A stretch of DNA of 64,000 nucleotides from Bedellia somnulentella (Eukaryota > Arthropoda > Insecta > Lepidoptera > Bedelliidae). Under the pieces are notes generated by a model. That model saw nothing but the letters and a program-made list of their open reading frames with translations, was not told the origin of the DNA and ran no database searches. The first letter of the stretch is position 1, and each line of letters begins with the position of its first letter. This document shows positions 55,101 to 62,629 of the stretch, piece by piece. The stretch is taken from NCBI GenBank assembly GCA_963576735.1, contig OY755177.1:17360001-17424000 (forward strand), in the 5' to 3' direction. The translations under genes were made by a program, and so were the position numbers.

Positions 55101-56942
55101 AGACTATAATTGTCTAGTTATTATTCATCAGTCTGCTGCTTCCTCTAATTTACATTTCATTTCATTCTAATATGCCGTAAATAATACACTAAAAATTCAA
55201 TTGCATCTTTTTCCAGGGATCATAAATTATCCTACTCACCGCAATACACGAGTGTGAGACAGAAAGAAGTTATGTCGTTCTTACTCGCTCGTCAGCTGGT
55301 CAGAATATGGCTTGGTAATCCTGGAGAAAACGAGAGAACGAGATGGAAAGAGCCATGGTTTAAAGAAGGCATGGCTACCTTTTTAGGATATCATTTCTTG
55401 TCATTAGTAAGTAGGATTCAAGTTTAGTCAATGTCTCTCTACTAAATTACATAAATATACTCACGGCTATGAATCCCTAGAAGGGGTAGCCAGAGCTAAG
55501 AAATTAGAAATTCAACAGCCATTTTCGAAGTTAAGTCGGGAAAAGATAAAGGTTGTTGGTAATGGGTCTCCGGAAGAAATGGGGTAATGCTATTCTATAC
55601 AGCCATATTATACCCAATATTTTAATTATTTCTTCAAATTTCTAAAATAAAATATGCTGTTCTATGTTAACCCTTCAGCGGTTGAGAGGCGCCCGGGCGC
55701 GCCGGCTTATAATTATGCAATTCCGTCAACGGTTGAGAGGCGCCCGGGCGCCTCTGTCGAAGCGCGCCACTTAAAACGTTATTTGTGATAGTTATAAAGA
55801 CTTGTTTTGCATGCTGTATTATAGCCGCCTTGATCAATGAATTATTTTAGCGGAAAATTAAATAATTGTACTTGCTATATGAAATTATTTTTAATTTTTA
55901 TTTAATATTTTTTTTCCAGAGTGGTCAAGCACATTCGGACATGAACGTGTACGGGTCACAATTCCGCCACAAAGCTATGGCAATAGACCATCACCACGAA
56001 ACTCCAAGTCTTAATTCGTTCAAGAGAACTCTAGTCATCAACTTACCAGCCAGATATGCTCCTCTAGTTACTGATAAAACTGCTGCTCTGCTTTGGATGA
56101 TGGAAAATTGGTTGGGATCGGACCGGTTTCATGCGACTTTGAGTAAATATATTAGTACTAGGTAGGTTTTTATTTGTTTTTATAACAGTACACGGCCATC
56201 GGCCACGGCTTCAGTAGTCAGCTCTTCTACATTAGCCTTTAGCTAGTGAAGTCGTATAAAAATGGGTGCAGCTGTTTCGGAGAAAAGCTCAAATAAATTA
56301 TATGTTAAATGTGTGCATGTCGTAAAAGCGGTTATTTTATAATTTCAAACGGATACATCATACGAGTATTTATATAATATCGAAATATATGTCATAAATA
56401 GTTATGATATTACTACATCTACATTTATAAAATGAAGAAGAGGGATCGTTTGTTTGTAATAAATTGGCTTTGAAAACACTCAACTAATTTTCGATAATAT
56501 TTTGGAAAATCATCATCTTTCGGAGGAGAAATTAAAAACTTATAAAAACGACGAACCGTTTTCTGCAACGTAAATCGGTTACCACTGCTAGTACATTACA
56601 ATAACATTTATACCTATATCCAAAGCTTTATTTCCTAGTTATTAATTACAGTTTTTGTTCTTTTCAAGACTATCACATAATAACAATAAATATGGAATGT
56701 TTTTCTATAAGAATTTTAAACTTGAAAAGCAAACTTCTTTCTATGATTTCAGAAGAGGCAAATTTATATCTGTAGAAGATTTCACCCGTTTTCTACAACT
56801 GCAAACGACCGATTGTGAGTTTCTCAACGGTTACACGACTGCCGATGTATTGAATTCCTGGTTTACACAACCTGGATACCCCGTCGTCAAAGTTTTTGTT
56901 CACAGAAATGAACAAGAAGAGGATATTGTGAATTTAAAAATA
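36676..56942 (+). CDS. APN-like M1 family gene without catalytic residues, 5' six exons
   Basis: Exons 36676-37145, 50738-50911, 53239-53556, 55217-55406, 55920-56161, 56753-56942; 1584 bases, 528 residues, frame open throughout, all junctions in phase. ATG 36676 (context acaaaATG) was chosen because it opens a signal peptide (MILKYAAFFFLFHNSASA); the frame extends further upstream without an ATG. The fold is recognisable (VYPVQYELTIFPHIY; YFFPCFENPQFEAVFRFKVF; WFTQPGYPVVKV). Against gene 2: GATEN (318-322) becomes YEISS (310-314), HELAH (354-358) becomes RQLVR (346-350), only the third ligand Glu (E371, in FKEG) remains, and the catalytic Tyr becomes Thr435. So it should bind no zinc and cleave nothing. 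Exon sizes 318 and 190 equal those of gene 2. The rest of the C-terminal domain was not found up to 64000. Confidence 0.88.
37325..37420 (+). repeat. SINE A, 5'-truncated copy
   Basis: tctcaaaagttgctgaggaa to gccgtgagtatatgtatgta. Confidence 0.7.
37440..37535 (-). repeat. LINE 3'-end fragment, inverted
   Basis: catacatatactcaaaccat then cccattggggtaggcagata and ctatcgatcgccactttg, the reverse of the 40380-40440 end. Confidence 0.65.
37845..38168 (-). repeat. SINE A copy interrupted by a LINE tail
   Basis: aaactcactgctataagtcc at the left and ccggcactatacggca at the right. At about 37921-37990 a plus-strand LINE end (ggcgatcgatagtctctgcc) with its own tgtatgtatat tail is inserted. Confidence 0.68.
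38385..38452 (+). repeat. (CA)n-rich microsatellite
   Basis: ttacacacacacatactcat through acacacatgcacatacacac. Confidence 0.8.
38798..39018 (+). repeat. SINE C, full copy with tRNA-like head
   Basis: Head gacgacgtccgtagccgagt, A box tagccgagtggatagg, B box gcgggttcgatccccgc; body ends ggctaacttgatctgtgat. Reference copy for the split one at 5560-6010. Confidence 0.72.
39330..39575 (-). repeat. SINE A copy
   Basis: acatattctcacggctataa to ccggcactacacaacat. Confidence 0.78.
39820..40070 (+). repeat. tRNA-like repeat unit
   Basis: tRNA-like core 39969-40040: gacacggtggctcaattggc, anticodon arm around gcgtatacccg, B box gagttcgattcc; the acceptor 3' strand is mutated (ctgtggc). Preceded by the family flank with ttcggaggtaggaaacgc. 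Confidence 0.65.
40137..40440 (+). pseudogene. LINE ORF C-terminal end plus 3' tail
   Basis: Open frame MLRWFGHIERMDDRKLVKGI, NVSRGRPRRTHLDQIESVLK, RACMKRLMDVNEAREVCQDR, WRSIVSAYPNGN, stop, then ggcgtgagtatatgtatgta. It is the end of an RTE-like non-LTR element, 5'-truncated. Its last bases (ctctgcctacccc ... ggcgtgagtatatgtatg) closely match the end of SINE A (ctctggctacccc ... gccgtgagtatatgtatg). Confidence 0.78.
41060..41340 (-). repeat. tRNA-like repeat unit, inverted
   Basis: tRNA-like core 41107-41179 on the minus strand, with intact acceptor pairing and both pol III boxes. The flank includes acgtttaagtagtgtttgcg and cctcatgtgggg-type ends. Confidence 0.7.
42040..42180 (-). repeat. 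tRNA-like repeat, broken copy
   Basis: ttgacacaggcgggaaacaa then caacctcgggtatacgcccc; the 5' half of the tRNA-like core is missing. Confidence 0.55.
42195..42332 (-). repeat. SINE A partial copy
   Basis: ttttggggatgagtctccaa to ctattctaagccgacacgac. Confidence 0.6.
42615..42932 (-). repeat. tRNA-like repeat unit, first of a tandem pair
   Basis: Core 42699-42772 (minus), acceptor gacactg pairs perfectly with cagtgtc. The next unit begins about 317 bases on (42933) with the same aatttaatgttttttgacat. Confidence 0.7.
42933..43160. repeat. tRNA-like repeat, second unit, collapsed into a 68-bp perfect palindrome
   Basis: Left arm 42984-43051 and right arm 43086-43153 are exact reverse complements by eye, with a 34-base loop. 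Each arm carries half of the tRNA-like core (gcggggttagaacccgcgac). Confidence 0.82.
43172..43918 (+). repeat. SINE A copy split by a MITE
   Basis: Left part 43172-43241 (gtagtgctggcttagaatgt), right part 43746-43918 (tagggtatagggcttcttta to gtatgtatg), continuous if the inserted element is ignored. Confidence 0.75.
43242..43745 (+). mobile_element. 504-bp foldback MITE inside SINE A
   Basis: Ends agcctcgatgacacggagcg and its inverse; inner repeats of the same ends form a second hairpin at about 43664-43745. Rich in agcgag/ctagc motifs. Flanked by ta on both sides (43239-43240 and 43746-43747). No ORF. Confidence 0.78.
43919..44560 (+). other. Unassigned intronic sequence
   Basis: AT-rich with several poly-T runs; no repeat, exon or RNA gene recognised. 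Confidence 0.5.
45048..47606 (-). CDS. hAT-superfamily transposase (ZMYM1-like, TTF zinc finger, hATC)
   Basis: 852 codons, intact. N-terminal basic region and Ser-rich stretch, TTF-type zinc finger (GPFPTVSRHGSKIKGDSRHL, SQEWFYKPMPSGEKILRSWM, NNLYCFCCRLF; about residues 150-240), DUF4371-like region with FGIMFDSTSDVSHVDQMSEV (first catalytic Asp candidate), GYDNAAVMSGIHGGVQAII and FIGCIDHSINLCGQHSF, then the C-terminal hATC dimerisation motif ICASVASCERSFSKLKLIKN with YLRSTMTETRLNNLGILTIE. Proteins of this plan, including vertebrate ZMYM1-like ones, are hAT transposases or domesticated derivatives. Here it lies between terminal inverted repeats, so it belongs to the transposon and is not a host gene. 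The ATG at 47604-47606 begins MPRGIHTSKR. Confidence 0.9.
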   Translation of the reverse strand: MPRGIHTSKRQSGFQQRKAKKAKMDEIQRMSGSLFKYVTKADSGQSSSKVPESSADESNDSHLGDSHSDSNIDNTESMKTTQDLDGIKINNENDAVNATFGDSISFEESVQHLRDVSHWSLPVPDNVRIDIIKKGSEHFQNKEGPFPTVSRHGSKIKGDSRHLSQEWFYKPMPSGEKILRSWMVFSPISNNLYCFCCRLFAVSNIQTTFTTGFQKWWKLNPKVLDHETSCEHLENFEKWKTLKMRLKSHTTIDDAALQLMNTEKQKWKNLLSRLLDITLFLAKQNLAFRGHDETKGSSNKGNFLELVKLLSKYDAVLKEHILYLEQEKSPKVTYLSPEIQNEFINVLANHVKCQLVNEIKSAKYFGIMFDSTSDVSHVDQMSEVIRYVKINNRKVEVKEVFLGFFPLHGKKAADLSAEILKKLENDGLDIMMCRSQGYDNAAVMSGIHGGVQAIIKEKNNKAIFIGCIDHSINLCGQHSFAQNVTCVTFFGAVETIFNFFSTSTSRWEVLLNHSKASVKRLSTTQWSAHYGAVKVLAENFDGIISAIEELCDQDVNLETRGAAQNLMPAVCNFSFLCFLFFWNDVIREVNNAQIALQSKGLCVDEIIIKLEALRLFIGEKRLHLAEEAIDFAVQKSEKYNISMERRIRRKKRMPGELASSTDAGLTLRAELQKDMLECIDRFNIELETRVKSIKDVASLFEVVQSKTLLSANTEQLKLALSKFTNLYDEVSETELLLEIPRLRRHLKAANITVSNWVILDFLKFIVEWDFTESLPNLTVALKLFITICASVASCERSFSKLKLIKNYLRSTMTETRLNNLGILTIEHEATQNINFEDVISEFASVKARRNKF
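47731..47780. other. Perfect 19-bp hairpin in the hAT 5' region
   Basis: Arm cccagacgcaggattgtta at 47731-47749 is exactly complementary to 47762-47780, with a 12-base AT-rich loop. It lies about 125 bases upstream of the transposase ATG. Role unknown. Confidence 0.85.
47781..48860 (-). other. hAT 5' untranslated region and right end
   Basis: AT-rich until about 48480, then more GC-rich, with gggtgtcacccctaaacggg and a C/G-rich end before the terminal repeat. Presumably carries the transposase promoter; no TATA box was assigned. Confidence 0.5.
49102..49173 (+). tRNA. tRNA-like sequence (repeat-borne), unit 1
   Basis: 72 bases fold as a full cloverleaf: acceptor gacacgg/ctgtgtc (one G-T), D arm gctc/gagc, anticodon stem tcggg/cccga, T stem gcggg/cccgc. 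A box tggctcagttgg and B box ggttcgattcc are good pol III signals, with a ttttt terminator just after. By position the anticodon is GTA (Tyr), but the loop gcgtata lacks U33 and a purine at 37, so decoding function is doubtful; more likely a pseudo-tRNA. Confidence 0.5.
49412..49483 (+). tRNA. tRNA-like sequence, unit 2
   Basis: Same as the 49102-49173 core, no difference seen. Confidence 0.5.
49722..49793 (+). tRNA. tRNA-like sequence, unit 3
   Basis: As units 1 and 2 with two visible changes: gctcagatgg in the D arm (t to a) and gcgttgg (c to t), the second weakening the anticodon stem. Confidence 0.45.
49985..50622 (+). repeat. SINE A copy with a SINE B inserted in its tail
   Basis: SINE A body 49985-50218 (gtgtagtacttgcttagaat ... 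cccctttttgggcc); its tgtatgtatgt tail resumes after 50603. Confidence 0.72.
50229..50602 (-). repeat. SINE B, full-length copy
   Basis: taacataaacataacataac at the left to the inverted tRNA-like head (cactgggctatcacgg) at the right. tgtctatatat flanks both ends. Confidence 0.8.
50738..50911 (+). CDS. APN-like gene 3 exon 2
   Basis: Acceptor tcccag, donor gtaaga. IFTRLSPNNAKYFFPCFENP then QFEAVFRFKVFTPA: the family F-P-x-F-(D/E)-x-P motif with Cys and Asn replacing usual residues (PCFENP against PSFDEP). Confidence 0.9.
50925..51176 (-). repeat. SINE A copy, 14 bases after exon 2
   Basis: cacatacatatatactcacg to taagccgacactacacagca. Confidence 0.78.
51509..51706 (-). repeat. SINE B, head-truncated, with 13-base target duplication
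   Basis: cagagcctataga at about 51496-51508 and again at 51708-51720. The tail side (cataaacataaacgtaaacg) abuts the left copy; the tRNA head is missing. Confidence 0.8.
51721..52600 (+). other. Intron 2 remainder of gene 3
   Basis: The first 110 bases look like a degraded inverted LINE end (ttgataaatcttgacatatc, catgctcttttattcg). The rest is AT-rich and unassigned. Confidence 0.4.
52612..52870 (-). repeat. SINE A, full-length copy
   Basis: catacatgcatacatatact to agccgacactacacagca, with gtagtacgta inserted in the tacgtacaccc segment. Confidence 0.78.
53030..53135 (+). repeat. tRNA-like repeat, diverged copy
   Basis: Core 53053-53126: acceptor gatacca pairs fully with tggtgtc, so substitutions are compensated relative to the gacacgg form. 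B box gggttcgagtacc is altered. Confidence 0.55.
53239..53556 (+). CDS. APN-like gene 3 exon 3, GAMEN motif lost
   Basis: 318 bases, acceptor ccacag, donor gtaagt. VVAVPSKIGHYEISSWNLLT stands where gene 2 has the [12 protein letters not shown] segment; the Trp is kept, the Glu that binds the substrate amino group is not. Confidence 0.9.
53572..53830 (-). repeat. SINE A copy, 15 bases after exon 3
   Basis: tacatacatacatacatatt to taagccgacctacacagca. Confidence 0.78.
53831..55216 (+). other. Intron 3 remainder of gene 3
   Basis: A one-armed relic of the 23169 MITE family at about 53925-54010 (tagtatcgtatattgtcatc). Otherwise AT-rich and unassigned. Confidence 0.45.
55217..55406 (+). CDS. APN-like gene 3 exon 4, zinc site lost
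   Basis: Acceptor ttccag, donor gtaagt. VMSFLLARQLVRIWLGNPGE then TRWKEPWFKEGMATFLGYHF. RQLVR replaces HELAH; W-x-G-N and the K-E-G Glu remain, with two extra residues between. Confidence 0.92.
55450..55605 (-). repeat. SINE A with internal deletion
   Basis: taaatatactcacggctatg ... taatgggtctccggaagaaa, skipping the middle third. Confidence 0.7.
55665..55775 (+). repeat. GC-rich direct duplication in intron 4 of gene 3
   Basis: cggttgagaggcgcccgggc occurs twice (from about 55679 and 55729), about 50 bases apart, in otherwise AT-rich sequence. TTAA lies just before (55669) and after (about 55771), a possible piggyBac-type remnant. Unassigned. Confidence 0.5.
55920..56161 (+). CDS. APN-like gene 3 exon 5, catalytic Tyr lost
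   Basis: 242 bases, acceptor ttccag, donor gtaggt. YAPLVTDKTAALLWMMENWL aligns with [20 protein letters not shown] of gene 2, placing Thr435 at the catalytic Tyr. Confidence 0.9.
56753..56942 (+). CDS. APN-like gene 3 exon 6, last one visible
   Basis: 190 bases, acceptor tttcag, donor gtaagt. DVLNSWFTQPGYPVVKVFVH matches gene 2 exon 7. The exon that should follow was not recognised in the remaining 7 kb. Confidence 0.9.
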
Positions 56943-57540
56943 GTAAGTAAGACATTAAACTAGTGAACGGATGGATGCGAGTGTGACTGATGATCATGAT
57001 GTAGTGAAGAAAAATAAAGATGTGTAGATCTTGTTAAGAATGTGGTAAAGAAGAAAATTGTTAGGTAAAAGCGGGATTCGCAAGAGTGGAGAAACTTTCT
57101 GAAACTCACACGTTATATTAATTCGGGAAATTATCACATTCTGATAATCTCCGGAATTACCGAAAGTTATTCTAGAAATATATCCGGAAAGAAAAGGGAG
57201 TTTCTCAAAATATGAGAGTGAATGTAGTGAGAGATGCAAAGGGTGAATTTGCGAAGGCTGTAACAACTAATGTAAAGGTAATTGCCGCTTCGGACGCATC
57301 TTGATTCATCATTATTTGTTTCCAATCAAATTTCTTTATTTCAGTTTCAATTGAACCAAGTTCCACTTTGTTAACTATACTCTTTGGTTGGTATGAGTTC
57401 AAGTCAGACATTGGAATGTTGATCATCACGATATTGCGGTCCGTGAAGGAAGATTTTTAAGGACTTGCCGTTATACTTAATAAGCTTACCGGGGGAGATT
57501 AACCTAGAGCAAAATAAAAATATGTTTAAATATAAACTCA

Positions 57541-58147
57541 AAAATATTTTTTAACAAAAAGAAAACCGACTTCATAGTGGAAAAAATAACCGAAAATAAA
57601 CAATCTAGTACTAAAAAGTACGAAATAAGTTTTTAATTGAATATGAGTACTGTGATTAATACCTTAGCAATTTCTTTATTCCACACGCGTCAGTTCAACC
57701 TACCTAAATATTAAATTTCTCTTAAATCAATTTGTGAGCCGGTGCCAGCCTGCGTGATGATTGACAATAATAAGTGTGTATTTCGCACTTCATTCACATG
57801 TAATATGTAGGATACCTTGTAGTTGTAGGGTAAATTTATTTTTGTACGTATTACCATTTAAAACGTTAGGCGATAGATATATATTGTTTAGATTGTAATA
57901 ATCAGAGATAGATAGTAGGGTGAATTCACTTTTGTTTGACTGGCACCGACTCAAAAATTAATTTAAGAGAATTTTAATATTTAGGTAGGTTGAACTGACG
58001 CGTGTGGAATAAAGAAATTGCTAAGGTATTAATCACAGTACTCATATTCAATTAAAAACTTATTTCGTACTTTTTAGTACTAGATTGTTTATGTTCGGTT
58101 GTTTTTTCCACTATGAAGTCGGTTTTCTTTTTGTTAAAAAATATTTT
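57541..58147 (+). mobile_element. Foldback element with 208-bp arms
   Basis: Arms 57541-57748 and 57940-58147 are inverted copies of equal length with few differences; ends aaaatattttttaacaaaaa and aaaaccgacttcatagtgg. The 190-base centre has no ORF. A non-autonomous DNA element by structure. Confidence 0.82.
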
Positions 58148-58335
58148 AGAGATGGGTAGACCAGGCAAAGATGCCTCTCGTATGAGGCAGTGCGACGGTA
58201 ACTGTATTATTCTTCGTATTTCCGGTATTTCTTTTATTATACGATATTAAATAGGCTCAGCCATATGTAACTTTACATTGTTCTTGAAATCCCTCGAAAG
58301 GCGATGGTCTACAATACTACATCTCAAGAAAAACT

Positions 58336-58507
58336 CAAACGTTCACGCCGAATATCCCCGAAGGGGTTAGCAGAGGTAGTAATACTTCTGAATATCACGT
58401 GACATTGACACCTGTTGTTCAGAGTACCAACGATTTGCTTGGACAGTGTTCTCACGTTATACAGTACAGGCTTATCGGCATTTTGAACAAATACACTGTC
58501 ACATGAT
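58336..58507 (-). repeat. SINE B, old partial copy
   Basis: cgttcacgccgaatatcccc to aatacactgtcacatgattg with many changes. Confidence 0.65.
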
Positions 58508-59030
58508 TGTGAGTTTCGACAGTCCCCTCGATTTCCTGGGCTGCCATCATCAGATCCTGGTCTCATGGTACTTTCTCGGTAACAATAACATAACAAAAGA
58601 AATGTTTAGTGAACCTGTACTTCTCTTCATAAAAGCTACGAAGAGGAGTATAAATCTATATAGAATGTTGAAAGAACTGTTTCCTAACTCCTAGTGATTG
58701 AGGATCCACACCTTCCATCATCAGCAAACCAGCATAACAATATTATTTCCAGAAGCAAATGCCAATATAAGTTCAGAAAATATATAAAACGCGGTACATT
58801 TGCCTATAAAATTTCAGGGTTCCCCTCGATTTCTCCAGGATCCCATCATCAGACCCTGATATCCTCACCATGGTACCAATCCGGGAGTATCTTCTTTCGA
58901 ATAAAAAAATAATAATCGAAATCGGTTCATAAATGGCGAAGAAATCGGCGAACAAACATAAAAAAAAAAAAAAAAAAAAATACCGGTCGAATTGAGAACA
59001 CTCCTTTTTTTGAAGTCGGTTAAAAAGTAC
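58508..59030 (+). repeat. Lepidopteran dispersed repeat, unclassified
   Basis: Two related stretches (cccctcgatttcctgggctg at 58523 and cccctcgatttctccaggat at 58823), then ggcgaagaaatcggcgaaca, a run of about 22 A and ttttgaagtcggttaaaaag. The A run suggests a retroposon 3' region; the last motif resembles the ends of the foldback element at 57541. Class uncertain. Confidence 0.45.
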
Positions 59031-59444
59031 CTTTTATGCACACTTTCATGGTATATTCAGTTATTTTTAAATTTAGTTAAGTTCAGTTAATTTTAAATTG
59101 TAATATAGAGACTTTTTCCTACTGTCAATCTGCAAAAGCAGTTTTTTAGAGTTTGTTCTATATGTAAGAAATATAAACTGTGCATAAATAAAATATTTAA
59201 ATAAAAAACCTAAAAATTTAAACGCAGAATCCTTTCCATTAACGTAAAAATACCCGCAAATTTTATGAAATTTGCAATCTGTTCCATTTTCAAACATTTA
59301 ATATTTAAATATTGTAACATAACAAATTATTTTTGTAGAACAACTTCGTTATATTTATTGTTCCAGCTTAAGATTCCAATCTATTATTTCTAGCTTTTTT
59401 GTCCTACTTACAAACTCGTACCATTCTCTTAAGCAGATTAGATC

Positions 59445-59635
59445 GTAAGAGGCGACTTAGGGCATGGGGCTTTTATAAGTGGGTTTCAGGCGATGCGGTG
59501 GTAGATCCATGACCAAGGATACGTATTTCTACCATCTTCTCTCCTATGAACTTCCAAATGAGGCTGAGGAGTTTCTAGCTCTAAAGCTCTGGCTACCCCT
59601 TTTAGGGATTTATGGCCGTGAGAATATGTATGTAC
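59445..59635 (+). repeat. SINE A, 5'-truncated copy
   Basis: gatcgtaagaggcgacttag to ggccgtgagaatatgtatgt. Confidence 0.7.
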
Positions 59636-59639
59636 TATT

Positions 59640-60995
59640 AAATTCAAATTGATATTCCTTATCTTGAAAATATCGTCATCATTTTAAAAAAAAATATTTC
59701 CATCAACTTAGAACATTTTAAGCAATCTGAATATAAAATATCTGTACATACATTACACATGCACATGCTGAGAAAAAGAGTTATTTTAGATGCTTTTGTA
59801 GAAAAATCTTTACAAAGAGTGTAATTAAATTACTGGTGTAACGAAAATTTCAACATCGCTTATATAATTGCTATGTAGTGAGATAAAAAACATAAAATGA
59901 AAACTATATGCACCCATGGCACGAATGAAACGAACTTAAATATTTGGCAGTGGGTGTTGGGTATGGCAGAAGAAGCATGAAAGCGGAGTGAATGCAGTAG
60001 AGACGGTTAACTCAGAAAAGTTTGTAATGTGGAAAAGATAGTTGCATGTAAACGAGCTCGAGAGGTTTGCCAGGGTCCTACAAATAAGCGATCGATATTG
60101 TCTTCCTACCCCAATGGAAACTAATGGCTAATAACTAAAGAATAAATAAAGGAAAGAAAAATTCCGACACAGGCGGGTCAAACCCGCGACCTCGGGTATA
60201 CGCCCCGACGCACTGTGGGCAAGACAGGTCGGTATCGGATCGAAAATATATAACTTCATGAGTTTTTGTCCTAAAGTGATGAAATTTGGTACATATATGC
60301 AGTAAGGTGTGGATATTCAAATAATGTATATTTTTTTTTTTTGTTTTTTTTTTATTCTTACGCAAAATAAGTGCAAACTTGATAATATACCCTCGTTATC
60401 AAGGAATATTAATTAATTTTGAACGGTGGTAAACCGCAAAAGATACCGATTTTCTGTTCCGTCCTTTATAACATTCTTGCTGATATTTTACAAAACCGCA
60501 AACATCCGCAGCTGTTTTTTTTTTCTTGTGTTATAGAATAGTTAGACTATCAATTAACACAAAATGTAGCGCGTGGGGAGACGTGGGTAATAATGAAAAC
60601 CTTCGACGAAAAAAATAAATCAGTGAAAAATATGGTATGTCACTTTTTAAGTACCTACTGATACATTTGTCGCTTTTTTAGAAATCAAAGACATGTATTC
60701 TAATAAACATGAAATAAGCTTTCCAAAAATGTATGATACTGCATATCTGTAGCAAATATTTCTTTCACAATATGGTTTTGAAATACGTGTACACAAAGAT
60801 ATAAGTTTGGTACTCCTATGTTGTATATACTTTCTACACGTCAAAAATAATGTCATTTTGTGCAATTTTGTGAAAAAACGTAATGAATATTATATTACAA
60901 TTATTAGAGAACCAAATAAAATAACCATATTAGACAAATTATGATATTCGTAAAAAGTATTTTCGATATGCTCTTGTTCTACCGTTTTCCACAGT
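59640..60995 (+). other. Mostly unassigned sequence
   Basis: Near 60050-60130 is an eroded LINE end (gagaggtttgccagggtcct, ctaccccaatggaaactaat). At 60150-60215 is a broken tRNA-like repeat on the minus strand (acccgcgacctcgggtatac). No host gene seen. Confidence 0.45.
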
Positions 60996-61310
60996 GCGAC
61001 GCTCTGCCAATTGAGCCACGGTGTCAATGGCTGCCAGCGCGAAATTCTTCTATCCTTTATTTATTTTACACGTTTAAGTAGTGTTTGCGTTTCCTACCTC
61101 CGAATTTTTACTAACTCGGAAGGCCACTTGTCTATCTTTTCAGATAGAATGCAAATGTTGAAAACGCCTAACTATCACATAATTTAAATCTTTTTTTTTT
61201 CGTCGAGGCGTATACCCGAGGTCGCGGGCTCGATTCCCGCCTGCGTCGGAATTTTTCTTTCCTTTATTTATTCTTTATTTATTAGTAATAATCCCCACAT
61301 GAGGTTTTCA
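60996..61310. repeat. tRNA-like repeat unit, rearranged
   Basis: A 5' half core on the minus strand (60996-61025, gctctgccaattgagccacg) and, after a normal body, a 3' half on the plus strand (61203-61252, tatacccgaggtcgcgggct). The opposite orientation of the halves shows rearrangement. Confidence 0.6.
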
Positions 61311-61587
61311 TGAACAATAAAAGACAAGTGTGCTACAACTGATGATTAATGAAATAACTTTTCACCTTTATAATTTTCTCAACTGGGGTGAACTTTTAAA
61401 AACATTCTGTGTGCTTGGCTATCCTAAATATTCAAAAATGTTAAATAGAGCTATCCTACTTTTGGAAGTTGTGACGGATTTGAAGATTAATCTTTTGTGA
61501 TGGTTTTCAACTGCATCGATAAACAAACTATTGCAGCAATATTGATTAATCTAAAAATCCAAACTGATGTTTTTGTATTTGAATTTA

Positions 61588-61645
61588 ATATAAACGTTCA
61601 CGTCACAAATCCCCAAAGGAATTGGCAGATACACTAATACTTCTA
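61588..61645 (-). repeat. SINE B tail fragment
   Basis: aaacgttcacgtcacaaatc then ggaattggcagatacactaa; eroded. Confidence 0.5.
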
Positions 61646-61649
61646 TAAA

Positions 61650-62629
61650 AAAACTCCAATTCTTGAACACTGACTTTATTTCCACTTGGTCATATAAAAT
61701 ATATTACAACTAACAATTAACTATTTGTACTTTAATTACGGGCAGTAACTTTGACTAAACGTCTTTACTTCACTTCTGCTAACGATAGAATGAATAAAAA
61801 TAATGTCCCGCCTCAAAAGCCGTCCTCGTCCCCACCCATTACTTGTCAAACCGAAAACAGTCACTTCAACCGGAAGTTGAGGTGAAACACTTTACAAAAC
61901 TGGTTGCTTTAAACGGAAGTTGAGGTGAAACACTTTACAAAACTGATTAACAAAAGGTACTCATATTAAAAATCAACATGAATTAATAATATATGTTTTT
62001 CAAAGAAATCATTACAATATATTTTAACAAGAATCATTACATTCGGCCATCCTACAGAGTGCTGCCTCCTGGCGCACTCAAAAACAAAATACAAAAGAAA
62101 TCATTACATTCAATTCATCTTAGCATTAGCACAAATATTAATTACTATATTCTTACATACATATACAACTTGTCAATTAAATTTGAAATATTTCCGTCTA
62201 TTTAAAAACAGGAAACCATTGAAACCATTTTCTTGTCATGATTGCGGATACAACAAAAGATGTTACATAAATTTATAATAGTGACTGTCACAATCTACTC
62301 TTTCGAGTGTACGACATTAGTACATAGCTTAACTACGTCATTTTATTGAAATTCATAAAAATGACATCATGCAGTATTGTTAATTAATAAAATTAATGTT
62401 CATAACTCTAAATGTACTATTCATAAATTGAAGTCAGTGAAAAATATACAAATAAAATAAAATATAACCCTATGCCACAGAGATATCATCATCATTTTAA
62501 GTTGACTACATAAAAAATAATAATATATATGTATATATAATACCTTTCAATCAATTTAAACATATCAAAACGAAAACTGAACTATAATAGAACATAAAAA
62601 CATGTTAACATTAAAATTAAATATTATTC
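61650..62629 (+). other. Unassigned, with a 45-base-period direct repeat
   Basis: ggaagttgaggtgaaacact recurs (61873 and about 61916), continuing ttacaaaactg both times. Otherwise AT-rich, with no ORF or exon recognised. Confidence 0.45.

Noticed and set aside
57205..57429. 74-codon minus-strand ORF, and 90-codon ORF at 56994-57266
   Set aside because: No motif recognised and low-complexity composition; not supportable as genes.
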